Shown: one piece after another, positions 1 to 5,731 of the stretch
Layout of the letters: each line of letters begins with the position of its first letter
Position numbering within the stretch: position 1 is the stretch's first letter
Assembly (NCBI GenBank): GCA_026421135.1
Contig: JAPKCR010000077.1
Span: 1-7,937 of the forward strand
DNA length: 7,937 nucleotides
DNA from: Sulfitobacter sp.
GTDB lineage: Bacteria; Pseudomonadota; Alphaproteobacteria; Rhodobacterales; Rhodobacteraceae
Direction: 5' to 3'
Notes under the pieces: model-generated
Databases searched by the model: none
The model's input: the letters and a program-made list of their open reading frames with translations, nothing else
What the model was told of the DNA's origin: nothing
Program-made: the position numbers and the translations under genes

Positions 1-19
1 ATTTACTTCGCAAGTAAAT
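1..19. promoter_or_regulatory. Perfect palindrome, probable repressor operator
   Basis: ATTTACTT and AAGTAAAT form a perfect 8 bp inverted repeat around a 3 bp centre (CGC). The site lies in an AT-rich stretch without genes, at the very edge of the window, so the repeat may extend further left. TTACTT/AAGTAA half-sites resemble those I recall for HxlR/MarR-type winged-helix regulators, but that family link is inference. The nearest gene in this window ends about 200 bp away and points towards the site, so the regulated gene is probably the one beyond the left edge. A perfect 16-of-19 symmetry is unlikely by chance, but function is unproven. Confidence 0.5.
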
Positions 20-216
20 AGCTCCGAGATCTCATGCAGAGCATCAGAATTAATTAATGTGAACTAACCTCTAACAGGCAGTTAAAGCGTTGGTGCGCGG
101 CGCAAATTTTCTTAACTTTTGCGACCTGTAGATTCCTATCTACCCTTGACGCTGATAGGGAAATTTACATCTATCCCAATGCCTTGCACCGAGTTCTTAT
201 TCCACCACATTAGGAT
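20..216. other. Intergenic AT-rich stretch with two inverted repeats
   Basis: No coding region here is convincing. Two weak dyads are visible: CGCAAA (101-106) with TTTGCG (118-123) around 11 bases, and TTCCTATC (133-140) with GATAGG plus AA (154-162, one extra G) around 13 bases. Another CTATC follows at 171-175. Because the neighbouring oxidoreductase gene ends at 217 on the minus strand, these dyads lie just beyond its stop and could help end its transcript. Neither is followed by a good T-run on the minus strand, so I do not call a terminator. The stretch may also carry the promoter of a gene lying to the left. Confidence 0.4.
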
Positions 217-1167
217 TCACGAAGATGAACGAGCGATAACCTCGTACCCGCGCTCTTCGGGCTCATCATCGATCAATTCCTGTGGAAACCCATCGGCGAG
301 TATTTTCAGGCCCGTTGCGTCCTCTAGGCGCTCGATTATCCGGTCAGATTGCGCGCGCTCGCCATAGCGTTTTTGCCCATCTGTCATGATGTCAATGATC
401 AGCGGAGACACTTCCAACGGAACCGAGTAGTCATCTGCAAGCTTTTGAAAAAGCCCGATATCTTTTTGGATCAGGTCCATGGTGAAATTCACATCGCGCG
501 ACCCCGACAGGATAAGTTGGCTTTCAGTCTCGTGAACAAAGGACGTCCCGGAAGACATTGAAATCGCCTGATAAGTTGTCGCCAAGTCCATGCCGGCGGC
601 TTTCATCACTGTCATCGCCTCGCACACCGAAATCAGATTCACAGTTGCCAGGTAATTCGTCATCACCTTAAGCACCGATGCTGTGCCAAGATCACCGGTA
701 TGCAACACACGCCGCCCCATTAGCGTCAGAAGTGGCAAGATGCGGTCAAACGTCGGCCGGTCACAGGCTGCGAATATGCTGATGTTGCCAGTATCGGCGC
801 GGTGACAGCCCCCCGAGACAGGACAATCAACCGCAGAGCCGCCTGCCTCAATCACTGCGGCCCCAAGGCGCTTGATTTCGGCAGCGTCAGTCGTCGACAT
901 CTCCATCCAGATCTTTCCGGGGCCGACGTGCGGAAGCATTTCAGCCATCACAGCCGCCGATGCCGCGGGGCTGGGCAGACAGGTGATCACCACATCACAG
1001 GTCTGCATCAGACTGGCGGGTGATTTGCCATCTGTGGCCCCAGCCGCCACCTTTGCCGCCACGAAATCAGCATTCAGATCATGTACGTAAAGATTGACAC
1101 CATTGCGCAGCAGACTGCCTGACAACTTGCCGCCCACATTGCCCAAACCGATAAAACCAACCTTCAT
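217..1167 (-). CDS. NAD(P)-dependent oxidoreductase, 3-hydroxyisobutyrate dehydrogenase family
   Basis: This is a complete 316-residue member of the beta-hydroxyacid dehydrogenase family, cytosolic enzymes that oxidise short beta-hydroxyacids or reduce their semialdehydes. The N-terminal Rossmann fold has GLGNVG at residues 7-12. Asp30 at the end of the second strand suggests NAD rather than NADP (inference). The substrate-binding stretch STTD is at 91-94, DCPVSGG at 114-120, the catalytic Lys167 with Asn171 in KVMTN, and a C-terminal KD pair at 235-236. In the lysine motif, Thr170 replaces the first Asn of the usual KxxNN. About 25 acidic residues at the end (DDEPEE) go beyond the usual core. 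The ATG at 1167 starts directly at the nucleotide fold and has a GGGAG ribosome site; the longer reading up to 1317 adds 50 unrelated residues. It is divergent from the pirin gene. The substrate cannot be read from sequence. Confidence 0.88.
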   Translation of the reverse strand: MKVGFIGLGNVGGKLSGSLLRNGVNLYVHDLNADFVAAKVAAGATDGKSPASLMQTCDVVITCLPSPAASAAVMAEMLPHVGPGKIWMEMSTTDAAEIKRLGAAVIEAGGSAVDCPVSGGCHRADTGNISIFAACDRPTFDRILPLLTLMGRRVLHTGDLGTASVLKVMTNYLATVNLISVCEAMTVMKAAGMDLATTYQAISMSSGTSFVHETESQLILSGSRDVNFTMDLIQKDIGLFQKLADDYSVPLEVSPLIIDIMTDGQKRYGERAQSDRIIERLEDATGLKILADGFPQELIDDEPEERGYEVIARSSS

Positions 1168-1245
1168 GCGCCCGCTCCCTATTAAAGTTAATGATAGGTG
1201 AACCGCCGTAACCACGACCGGTCGCGCCTGTTTGCGACACCTATA

Positions 1246-1255
1246 CTGTCGACAG
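1246..1255. promoter_or_regulatory. 10 bp perfect palindrome between divergent genes
   Basis: CTGTCGACAG is perfectly self-complementary and sits in the 189 bp gap between the divergent oxidoreductase and pirin genes, 79 bp upstream of the oxidoreductase start and 101 bp upstream of the pirin start. It directly follows a TATACT hexamer. It could be a small operator, but a 10 bp palindrome can arise by chance. Confidence 0.2.
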
Positions 1256-1289
1256 CGCAAAGGTGCGGATCTGCACAGAATTGGTTCGC

Positions 1290-1315
1290 GCGTGTGATAT
1301 TGCGGGATCACGCGC
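1290..1315. promoter_or_regulatory. Dyad overlapping the predicted pirin -35 box
   Basis: GCG-t-GTGAT (1290-1298) and ATCAC-g-CGC (1307-1315) form a 9 bp inverted repeat with one mismatch around 8 bases. The dyad covers the predicted -35 hexamer of the pirin promoter at 1300-1305, a position typical of repressor sites. The spacing does not fit CRP. The regulator is unknown. Confidence 0.35.
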
Positions 1316-1328
1316 ACGTTCCTATCTT
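1300..1328 (+). promoter_or_regulatory. Predicted sigma-70-type promoter of the pirin gene
   Basis: TTGCGG (1300-1305) and TATCTT (1323-1328) are spaced by 17 bp, matching 3 and 4 of 6 consensus positions. Initiation would fall near 1335, giving a leader of about 20 bases that contains the AGGAG ribosome site at 1345-1349. It is the best-spaced hexamer pair I found in this gap, but a moderate match only. Confidence 0.4.
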
Positions 1329-1356
1329 AATTCCAACCCATAATAGGAGAGCGACA

Positions 1357-2268
1357 ATGTCCCTCAGACCCACACTTGAGACCCGCGCTGCAGTTCCCAC
1401 CCTAGAGGGCGCTGGCGTCAAATTGCACCGTGCATTCGGCTTTCAAGACCCAAGCGAACTAGACCCTTTCCTGCTGTTCGACGACTTTCGCAATGAACGC
1501 CCGCAGGATTTTGAGAGGGGTTTTCCGTGGCATCCGCACCGCGGGATTGAAACTATTACCTATGTTCTGGCCGGTACGGTGGATCACGGCGACTCGCTGG
1601 GCAATGTCGGTACGCTGGGCGCAGGCGATGTACAGTGGATGACCGCAGGGTCGGGCATTCTGCATCAGGAAATGCCGCACGGCAATGCGCGTGGCCAGAT
1701 GCACGGGTTTCAGCTTTGGGGCAACTTGCCATCCTCGCAAAAGATGACGGCACCGCGCTATCAGGATGTCACTGCCAGGGATATTCCAGTGATCACAGAT
1801 GACGATGGTACCATTGTAAAAGTCATTACCGGTGAATTCTGGGGCAAAGCCGGCCCGGTGGATGGCATTGCTGCCGATCCGCAGTATCTGGATATATTCG
1901 TGCCCGCCGGTGTCAAAAAGACCTTTGCGATCGACACCTACCGTCGTGCTTTTGCATATATCTTTGAGGGGGCCGCTGCCTTTGCGGACGCGTCCAAGCC
2001 CTCTGGTGTACTGCTTGAAAAAGAGATTGCCGGAGAAGAGGTGAATATCCGCGATCTAAGCGGAGACCGGACGCTGATCCGATTTGGCACAGGCGACGAA
2101 GTTACGTTGCAAGCAGGGCCAGAGGGGGTGCGGTTTTTGCTGATCTCGGGTGCACCGATCGACGAACCCGTCGCTTGGCACGGGCCCATCGTGATGAACA
2201 CGCAGGCTGAGCTGCGTCAGGCGATGCGTGACTTGAACAATGGCACGTTCATCAAAGCTGCCCATTAA
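1357..2268 (+). CDS. Pirin family protein (bicupin)
   Basis: A complete 303-residue pirin, a soluble double cupin. Characterised members include human pirin, a nuclear co-regulator, and E. coli YhhW, which has quercetin dioxygenase activity in vitro; the natural role of most bacterial pirins is unknown. The N-terminal cupin spans roughly residues 15-125 and the Pirin C-terminal domain roughly 180-285. The four metal ligands of the family are present: His59 and His61 in WHPHRGIET, and His103 and Glu105 in GSGILHQEMP. The ATG at 1357 is chosen because AGGAG (1345-1349) sits 7 bases before it and the protein then begins as pirins do; the in-frame reading from 1198 would cross the promoter region. 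It is divergent from the oxidoreductase and convergent with the TetR gene, whose stop codon it overlaps by 4 bases. Length and motifs are normal. Confidence 0.92.
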   Translation: MSLRPTLETRAAVPTLEGAGVKLHRAFGFQDPSELDPFLLFDDFRNERPQDFERGFPWHPHRGIETITYVLAGTVDHGDSLGNVGTLGAGDVQWMTAGSGILHQEMPHGNARGQMHGFQLWGNLPSSQKMTAPRYQDVTARDIPVITDDDGTIVKVITGEFWGKAGPVDGIAADPQYLDIFVPAGVKKTFAIDTYRRAFAYIFEGAAAFADASKPSGVLLEKEIAGEEVNIRDLSGDRTLIRFGTGDEVTLQAGPEGVRFLLISGAPIDEPVAWHGPIVMNTQAELRQAMRDLNNGTFIKAAH

Positions 2269-2882
2269 ATCAATGGGGCATGGGCAGTGCTGCCCTGCCC
2301 CGACACCACCGATTTGCGCACCATATCCCAGTATTGCGCAATGACCTGATCCAGCGACAACCGACCACCGGCACGGAACCACGTATTCACGCCTGTCAGC
2401 ATCGCGATCACTGCAAGTGTCGCAATCTTGGTATCGGCAATGGCAAAATCGCCCGTGTCAGCACCGCTTTGCAGAATCCCTTCAAGACGGTCTTCGTACC
2501 TGCGGCGCAATGCTTCGACCGTGCTGAAATTCTCGGGCGTCAGGTTGCGCAATTCCATGTAGGAAATGAAAACCTCCTCCGGGCGGTCTGCGTGGAACCG
2601 GATGTGGAATTCCACAAAATCGCGCAGTCGGTCGATGGGCGCAAGAGTAGTGTCATCCGCCGATGCGTCCAAGAGTTCTTCCATATGGGTGCAAAGCAGG
2701 TTGAAAAGCAGCGTCTGCTTGTCGGGGGTATAGTTATACAGCGCCCCTGCCTGCACGCCCACCTCGCTGGCAAGGGCACGCATGGACACGGCCGCATACC
2801 CACTTTTGGCGAACAGACGCAGCGCTGCTTCGCGGATTTTGGGTCCGGTAATGTCTGAATGTGATCCGGTCGTGCGTGCCAT
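2265..2882 (-). CDS. TetR/AcrR family transcriptional regulator
   Basis: A complete 205-residue TetR-type repressor. The N-terminal DNA-binding domain spans about residues 14-60: a first helix containing IREAALRLFAKSGYA (16-30), then the helix-turn-helix from Ser33 to about Tyr51, with VGVQAGALYNYTPDKQTLL as the recognition-helix region. The rest is the variable helical domain for ligand binding and dimerisation. The ligand cannot be read from sequence; the sequence loosely recalls regulators of acyl-CoA or lipid genes (inference). ATG at 2882 is chosen; a TTG at 2888 would add only two residues. No ribosome site precedes either start, which fits the leaderless transcript suggested by the promoter. 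A palindrome at 2896-2911 is the probable operator. The gene is divergent from a small lipoprotein gene and converges on the pirin gene with stop codons overlapping in TTAA (2265-2268). Confidence 0.9.
   Translation of the reverse strand: MARTTGSHSDITGPKIREAALRLFAKSGYAAVSMRALASEVGVQAGALYNYTPDKQTLLFNLLCTHMEELLDASADDTTLAPIDRLRDFVEFHIRFHADRPEEVFISYMELRNLTPENFSTVEALRRRYEDRLEGILQSGADTGDFAIADTKIATLAVIAMLTGVNTWFRAGGRLSLDQVIAQYWDMVRKSVVSGQGSTAHAPLI
2275..2301. terminator. GC-rich hairpin at the convergent gene junction
   Basis: GGGGCA, a bulged T, then GGGCA pair with TGCCC and TGCCCC around a GTGC loop, giving an 11 bp GC-rich stem. It starts 7 bases after the pirin stop codon and lies within the last codons of the opposing TetR gene. 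It could stop transcription from either side, but no T-run follows on the plus strand and only a loose T-rich stretch (ATTGATTTAAT) on the minus strand. It is therefore a candidate, not a textbook intrinsic terminator. Confidence 0.4.
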
Positions 2883-2888
2883 GGACAA

Positions 2889-2917
2889 ACGCTAATTGAA
2901 CAACCGTTCAAAGGCAA
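2889..2917 (-). promoter_or_regulatory. Predicted promoter of the TetR gene, possibly leaderless
   Basis: On the minus strand, TTGCCT (2917-2912) and TAGCGT (2894-2889) are separated by exactly 17 bp, matching 4 and 3 of 6 consensus positions. Initiation six to seven bases downstream would fall on or next to the A of the ATG at 2882. This agrees with the absence of a ribosome site before the gene. The -10 match is modest, so the call is tentative. Confidence 0.4.
2896..2911. promoter_or_regulatory. Probable TetR operator palindrome
   Basis: TTGAAC and GTTCAA form a perfect 6-4-6 palindrome around AACC. It begins 13 bases upstream of the TetR start codon and fills the spacer between the predicted -35 and -10 boxes, the expected place for an autorepressor. 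It is also 50 bp upstream of the divergent lipoprotein gene and may control both. TetR proteins usually bind such short palindromes as dimers; that this protein binds this site is inference. Confidence 0.55.
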
Positions 2918-2961
2918 ACCCCGCTTGCACGAAATGCGTTGCTGGTGCATGAATCGACCCC

Positions 2962-3258
2962 ATGAATAATCGCGCCCTTTCCGGCCTTTGCGCCATTGCC
3001 ATGTTGCTGCCTGCTGCCTGCACGCAGTTTCCGGCCCTCGATAGCCGTGCAACGCCTGAAATGCAGGCCGCCGATTATCCCGCGCTTGTGCCTGTTGACC
3101 CGCTTTTAGCGCAGGCAACAGCCGGCCAGGTAAACACCACCCAGACCGAACAGGCTCTGGATGCGCGCGTTGCCAGATTACAGGCACGTGCAGCCGGGTT
3201 GCGCGGCTCTGTTTTGACTGGAGCCGAAAAGCAGCGGTTGGCTCAGGGTCTGAGATAA
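2962..3258 (+). CDS. Small predicted lipoprotein of unknown function
   Basis: A 98-residue protein with an export signal: a short polar start with Arg4, a hydrophobic stretch (about residues 7-17) and a lipobox-like end LPAAC with Cys20, the predicted lipid-modified first residue of a 79-residue mature protein. Pro at the -3 position is unusual, since Leu is most common there. The mature part opens with a Pro-rich segment, then from about residue 60 an Ala/Arg/Gln-rich helix (ALDARVARLQARAAGLRG) likely to form a coiled coil. I recall similar small lipoproteins before hom in related bacteria but know no function. No ribosome site is visible before the ATG. It is divergent from the TetR gene and lies 103 bp before hom, which has its own promoter; read-through into hom is possible, as I see no strong terminator between them. 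Confidence 0.75.
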   Translation: MNNRALSGLCAIAMLLPAACTQFPALDSRATPEMQAADYPALVPVDPLLAQATAGQVNTTQTEQALDARVARLQARAAGLRGSVLTGAEKQRLAQGLR

Positions 3259-3292
3259 GCAATTTTGCAATTGGTTGCGTTGCACGCAGGGT

Positions 3293-3321
3293 TTGAACCC
3301 GATACATCGCGGCCATATAAT
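3293..3321 (+). promoter_or_regulatory. Strong sigma-70-like promoter of the hom-glpX-recJ operon
   Basis: TTGAAC (3293-3298) and a perfect TATAAT (3316-3321) are separated by 17 bp. Initiation is expected near 3328, giving a leader of about 34 bases that carries the AAGGA ribosome site at 3350-3354. This is the best promoter match in the window. No attenuator-like leader peptide or long hairpin fits between it and hom. Confidence 0.7.
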
Positions 3322-3361
3322 AATTTTGTCGCGCCCGCGCCCCATCTTAAAGGAACTGCAC

Positions 3362-4663
3362 ATGTCACAGCCGCTTCAGTCTGGGCCACTTCGTCTTGGA
3401 ATTGCTGGATTGGGAACGGTGGGTGTTGGCGTCGTGCGCATCATCCGCAAACAGGCGGATCTGCTTGAGGCACGCACAGGACGCGCGATCACCATTTCGG
3501 CCGTTTCTGCCCGCAGTAAGGACAAAGATCGCAGTGTGAACCTGTCAGGCTATGCATGGGAAGACGATCCTGTCGCATTGGCCAAGCGTGATGATGTTGA
3601 TGTGTTCGTCGAATTGATCGGTGGCGACGAAGGTCCGGCCAAGGACGCAACAGAGGCTGCGTTGGCGGCGGGCAAGGATGTCGTGACCGCGAACAAGGCG
3701 ATGCTGGCCATTCACGGACAAGCATTGGCCGAACAGGCCGAGGCGGCTGGGCGGCATATCCGCTATGAGGCGGCGGTCGCGGGTGGCATTCCAGTGATCA
3801 AAGTCTTGAACGAGGCGTTGGCCGGAAACCAGATCACCCGCGTGATGGGCGTCATGAACGGATCGTGCAACTATATCCTGACCCGCATGGAAGACGCGGG
3901 CCTGCCCTATGCGGACGTATTCGCCGAGGCTGACGGGCTTGGCTATCTTGAGGCTGATCCAGCATTGGATGTGGGTGGCATTGATGCGGCGCATAAACTG
4001 GCGATCCTGTCGTCGATCGCATTCGGGTCACGCGTCGATTTCAACGGCATTGAACTTGAGGGCATCGAACGGGTCAGCATCGAAGACATCCGTGCTGCCG
4101 CAGGAATGGGGTACAAGATCAAGTTGCTGGGTGTCGCGCAGATGACCGGTCGCGGGCTTGAACAGCGCATGCAGCCCTGCCTTGTGCCTGATTCATCGCC
4201 TTTGGGACAGCTGTCTGGCGGCACAAATATGATTGTGCTCGAGGGCGACGCCGTTGGTCAGATCGTACTGCGTGGCCCCGGTGCGGGCGAAGGCCCGACC
4301 GCCAGCGCTGTCCTGTCTGACATTTGCGATCTTGCCCGCGGATGGCAGGGACCGGTGTTCGGTCAAAAGGCCAGCACGCTCGCGAATGCCACATCGGCCA
4401 CGTCACAGGCCCCGGCGGCGTTTTATCTGCGCATGGCGCTGCTGGATAAGCCCGGTGCGTTGGCGAAAGTCGCGACCGTTTTGGGCGAGGCAGGGATCAG
4501 CATTGACCGGATGCGCCAAACCGAACACCATACGGAACACGCACCAGTTTTGATCGTAACGCATAAAACAACCCGCAAGGCGCTTGACGATGCATTGACC
4601 GCGATGGCGGGCACAGGCGTTCTGGCCAGTGATCCCGTCGCTTTGCGGATCGAAGACCTTTGA
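3362..4663 (+). CDS. hom: Homoserine dehydrogenase
   Basis: A complete 433-residue monofunctional homoserine dehydrogenase, which reduces aspartate semialdehyde to homoserine, the branch point to threonine, isoleucine and methionine; cytosolic. Domains in order are the nucleotide fold with GLGTVG at 16-21, the TANKAM motif at 109-114, the catalytic and dimerisation domain with EAAVAGGIPVI at 136-146 and NGSCNYILTRM at 166-176, and a C-terminal ACT domain from about 355 that usually senses the end product threonine. By alignment from memory with the yeast enzyme, the substrate-binding Glu is Glu197, and the catalytic Asp and Lys are Asp208 and Lys212 (IDAAHKL). The ATG at 3362 is chosen for the AAGGA site 7 bases before it; an upstream in-frame start at 3275 lies before the promoter. 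It is the first gene of the predicted operon with glpX and recJ. Confidence 0.96.
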   Translation: MSQPLQSGPLRLGIAGLGTVGVGVVRIIRKQADLLEARTGRAITISAVSARSKDKDRSVNLSGYAWEDDPVALAKRDDVDVFVELIGGDEGPAKDATEAALAAGKDVVTANKAMLAIHGQALAEQAEAAGRHIRYEAAVAGGIPVIKVLNEALAGNQITRVMGVMNGSCNYILTRMEDAGLPYADVFAEADGLGYLEADPALDVGGIDAAHKLAILSSIAFGSRVDFNGIELEGIERVSIEDIRAAAGMGYKIKLLGVAQMTGRGLEQRMQPCLVPDSSPLGQLSGGTNMIVLEGDAVGQIVLRGPGAGEGPTASAVLSDICDLARGWQGPVFGQKASTLANATSATSQAPAAFYLRMALLDKPGALAKVATVLGEAGISIDRMRQTEHHTEHAPVLIVTHKTTRKALDDALTAMAGTGVLASDPVALRIEDL

Positions 4664-4704
4664 CGCCATTTCAGGCAAACTGATATTCAAAAAGGAACGC
4701 TAAT

Positions 4705-5673
4705 ATGACCTCTTCTGCTGAATTCAAAGACCGCATGTTGTCACTGGGCCTTGCCCGCGTATCCGAAGCTGCTGCATTGGCGTCGGCCAAGCTTATTGGA
4801 CGCGGCGACGAAAAAGCAGCAGATCAGGCGGCTGTGAACGCCATGCGCGAACAGCTGAACCTGCTTGATATTGCGGGTGTCGTGGTCATCGGCGAAGGCG
4901 AACGCGACGAAGCGCCGATGTTGTACATCGGAGAGGAAGTCGGCACCGGCAACGGCCCCGGTGTTGATATTGCGCTGGACCCATTGGAAGGCACCACGCT
5001 GACCGCGAAAGACATGCCGAACGCGCTGACCGTCATTGCAATGGGCCCGCGCGGATCCATGCTGCACGCGCCGGATGTGTATATGGATAAGCTGGCCATC
5101 GGGCCGGGCTTTGCGACGGGGGTCGTCACATTGGACATGTCTCCGGTTGAACGCGTGCAAGCCTTTGCCACGGCTAAGGGCTGCGCCCCGCAGGACATAA
5201 CCGTGTGTATCCTTGAACGCCCCCGCCACGAGGAAATGATTGGTCAGGTCCGTGAAACCGGTGCGGCGATCCGCTTGATCACCGATGGCGACGTGGCGGG
5301 CGTGATGCATTGTGCCGAACCCGGCACAGGCATCGACATGTACATGGGATCGGGCGGTGCGCCCGAGGGCGTGCTGGCCGCAGCCGCTTTGAAATGCATG
5401 GGCGGGCAGATATATGGCCGCCTGCTGTTCCGCAACGATGATGAACGTGGGCGCGCCGACAAGGCCGGGATTACCGATCTTGATCGCATCTATTCACGCG
5501 ACGAGATGGTCACCCAAGACGTGATCTTTGCCGCGACGGGCGTTACTGGCGGCACGCTGTTGCCCGGCGTCAAGCGCGAGCCGGGCTGGCTGACAACCGA
5601 AACACTGATCATGCGGTCGAAATCCGGCTCGGTGCGGCGGATCAATTATCGCACGCCGGCAAACCAGCACTAA
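4705..5673 (+). CDS. glpX: Class II fructose-1,6-bisphosphatase
   Basis: A complete 322-residue GlpX phosphatase that removes the 1-phosphate of fructose 1,6-bisphosphate, the committed step of gluconeogenesis; some relatives also accept sedoheptulose 1,7-bisphosphate. It needs a divalent metal and is cytosolic. Key motifs are GRGDEKAAD at 32-40, GEGERDEAPM at 63-72, DPLEGT at 92-97, TDGDV at 193-197 and GGAPEGV at 217-223. By alignment from memory with E. coli GlpX, the metal ligands are kept as Asp40, Glu64, Asp92, Glu95 and Glu221. The position of E. coli Lys29 is Glu36 here, with a Lys next to it. It follows hom by 41 bp with its own AAAGGA ribosome site (4691-4696) and no promoter or terminator between them, so co-transcription is likely. 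The protein is slightly shorter than the E. coli one. Confidence 0.95.
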   Translation: MTSSAEFKDRMLSLGLARVSEAAALASAKLIGRGDEKAADQAAVNAMREQLNLLDIAGVVVIGEGERDEAPMLYIGEEVGTGNGPGVDIALDPLEGTTLTAKDMPNALTVIAMGPRGSMLHAPDVYMDKLAIGPGFATGVVTLDMSPVERVQAFATAKGCAPQDITVCILERPRHEEMIGQVRETGAAIRLITDGDVAGVMHCAEPGTGIDMYMGSGGAPEGVLAAAALKCMGGQIYGRLLFRNDDERGRADKAGITDLDRIYSRDEMVTQDVIFAATGVTGGTLLPGVKREPGWLTTETLIMRSKSGSVRRINYRTPANQH

Positions 5674-5731
5674 GCAGACCAAGCGCAGTGAACCCAGCGT
5701 GGGTGATGACGAATAACGGAACGAGGGATGC

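Noticed and set aside
119..367. An 82-residue plus-strand open frame at the left end
   Set aside because: It overlaps the oxidoreductase gene antisense, lacks a ribosome site, and shows no domain.
1293..1312. A CRP-like site (TGTGA and TCACG)
   Set aside because: The half-sites are 10 bases apart instead of 6, so the geometry is wrong for CRP; it is better described as a generic dyad.
1168..1317. A 50-residue N-terminal extension of the oxidoreductase starting at 1317
   Set aside because: It runs through the shared promoter region, contains no recognisable fold, and the ATG at 1167 has a good ribosome site directly before the nucleotide-binding fold.
1198..1356. A 53-residue N-terminal extension of the pirin protein
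   Set aside because: The added residues are unlike pirins, the region carries the predicted promoter, and AGGAG lies 7 bases before the ATG at 1357.
2280..2858. A 192-residue plus-strand open frame opposite the TetR gene
   Set aside because: It is antisense to a well-supported TetR gene; the His/Cys/Arg-rich translation has no domain.
2883..2888. A TTG start at 2888 for the TetR gene
   Set aside because: It adds only two residues and has no ribosome site; the ATG at 2882 coincides with the predicted transcription start.
3242..3273. Small hairpins at the end of the lipoprotein gene (CTCAG/CTGAG and CAATT/AATTG) as a terminator
   Set aside because: The stems are only 5 bp and no T-run follows, so they are unlikely to stop transcription.
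2540..3316. A 258-residue minus-strand open frame across the TetR and lipoprotein genes
   Set aside because: It is a frame shadow of the TetR gene fused to the antisense of the lipoprotein gene; its composition (rich in Arg, Trp, Cys, Gln) looks non-coding.
3275..3361. A longer start for homoserine dehydrogenase at 3275
   Set aside because: The upstream start lies before the promoter at 3293-3321, and the ATG at 3362 has a proper ribosome site.
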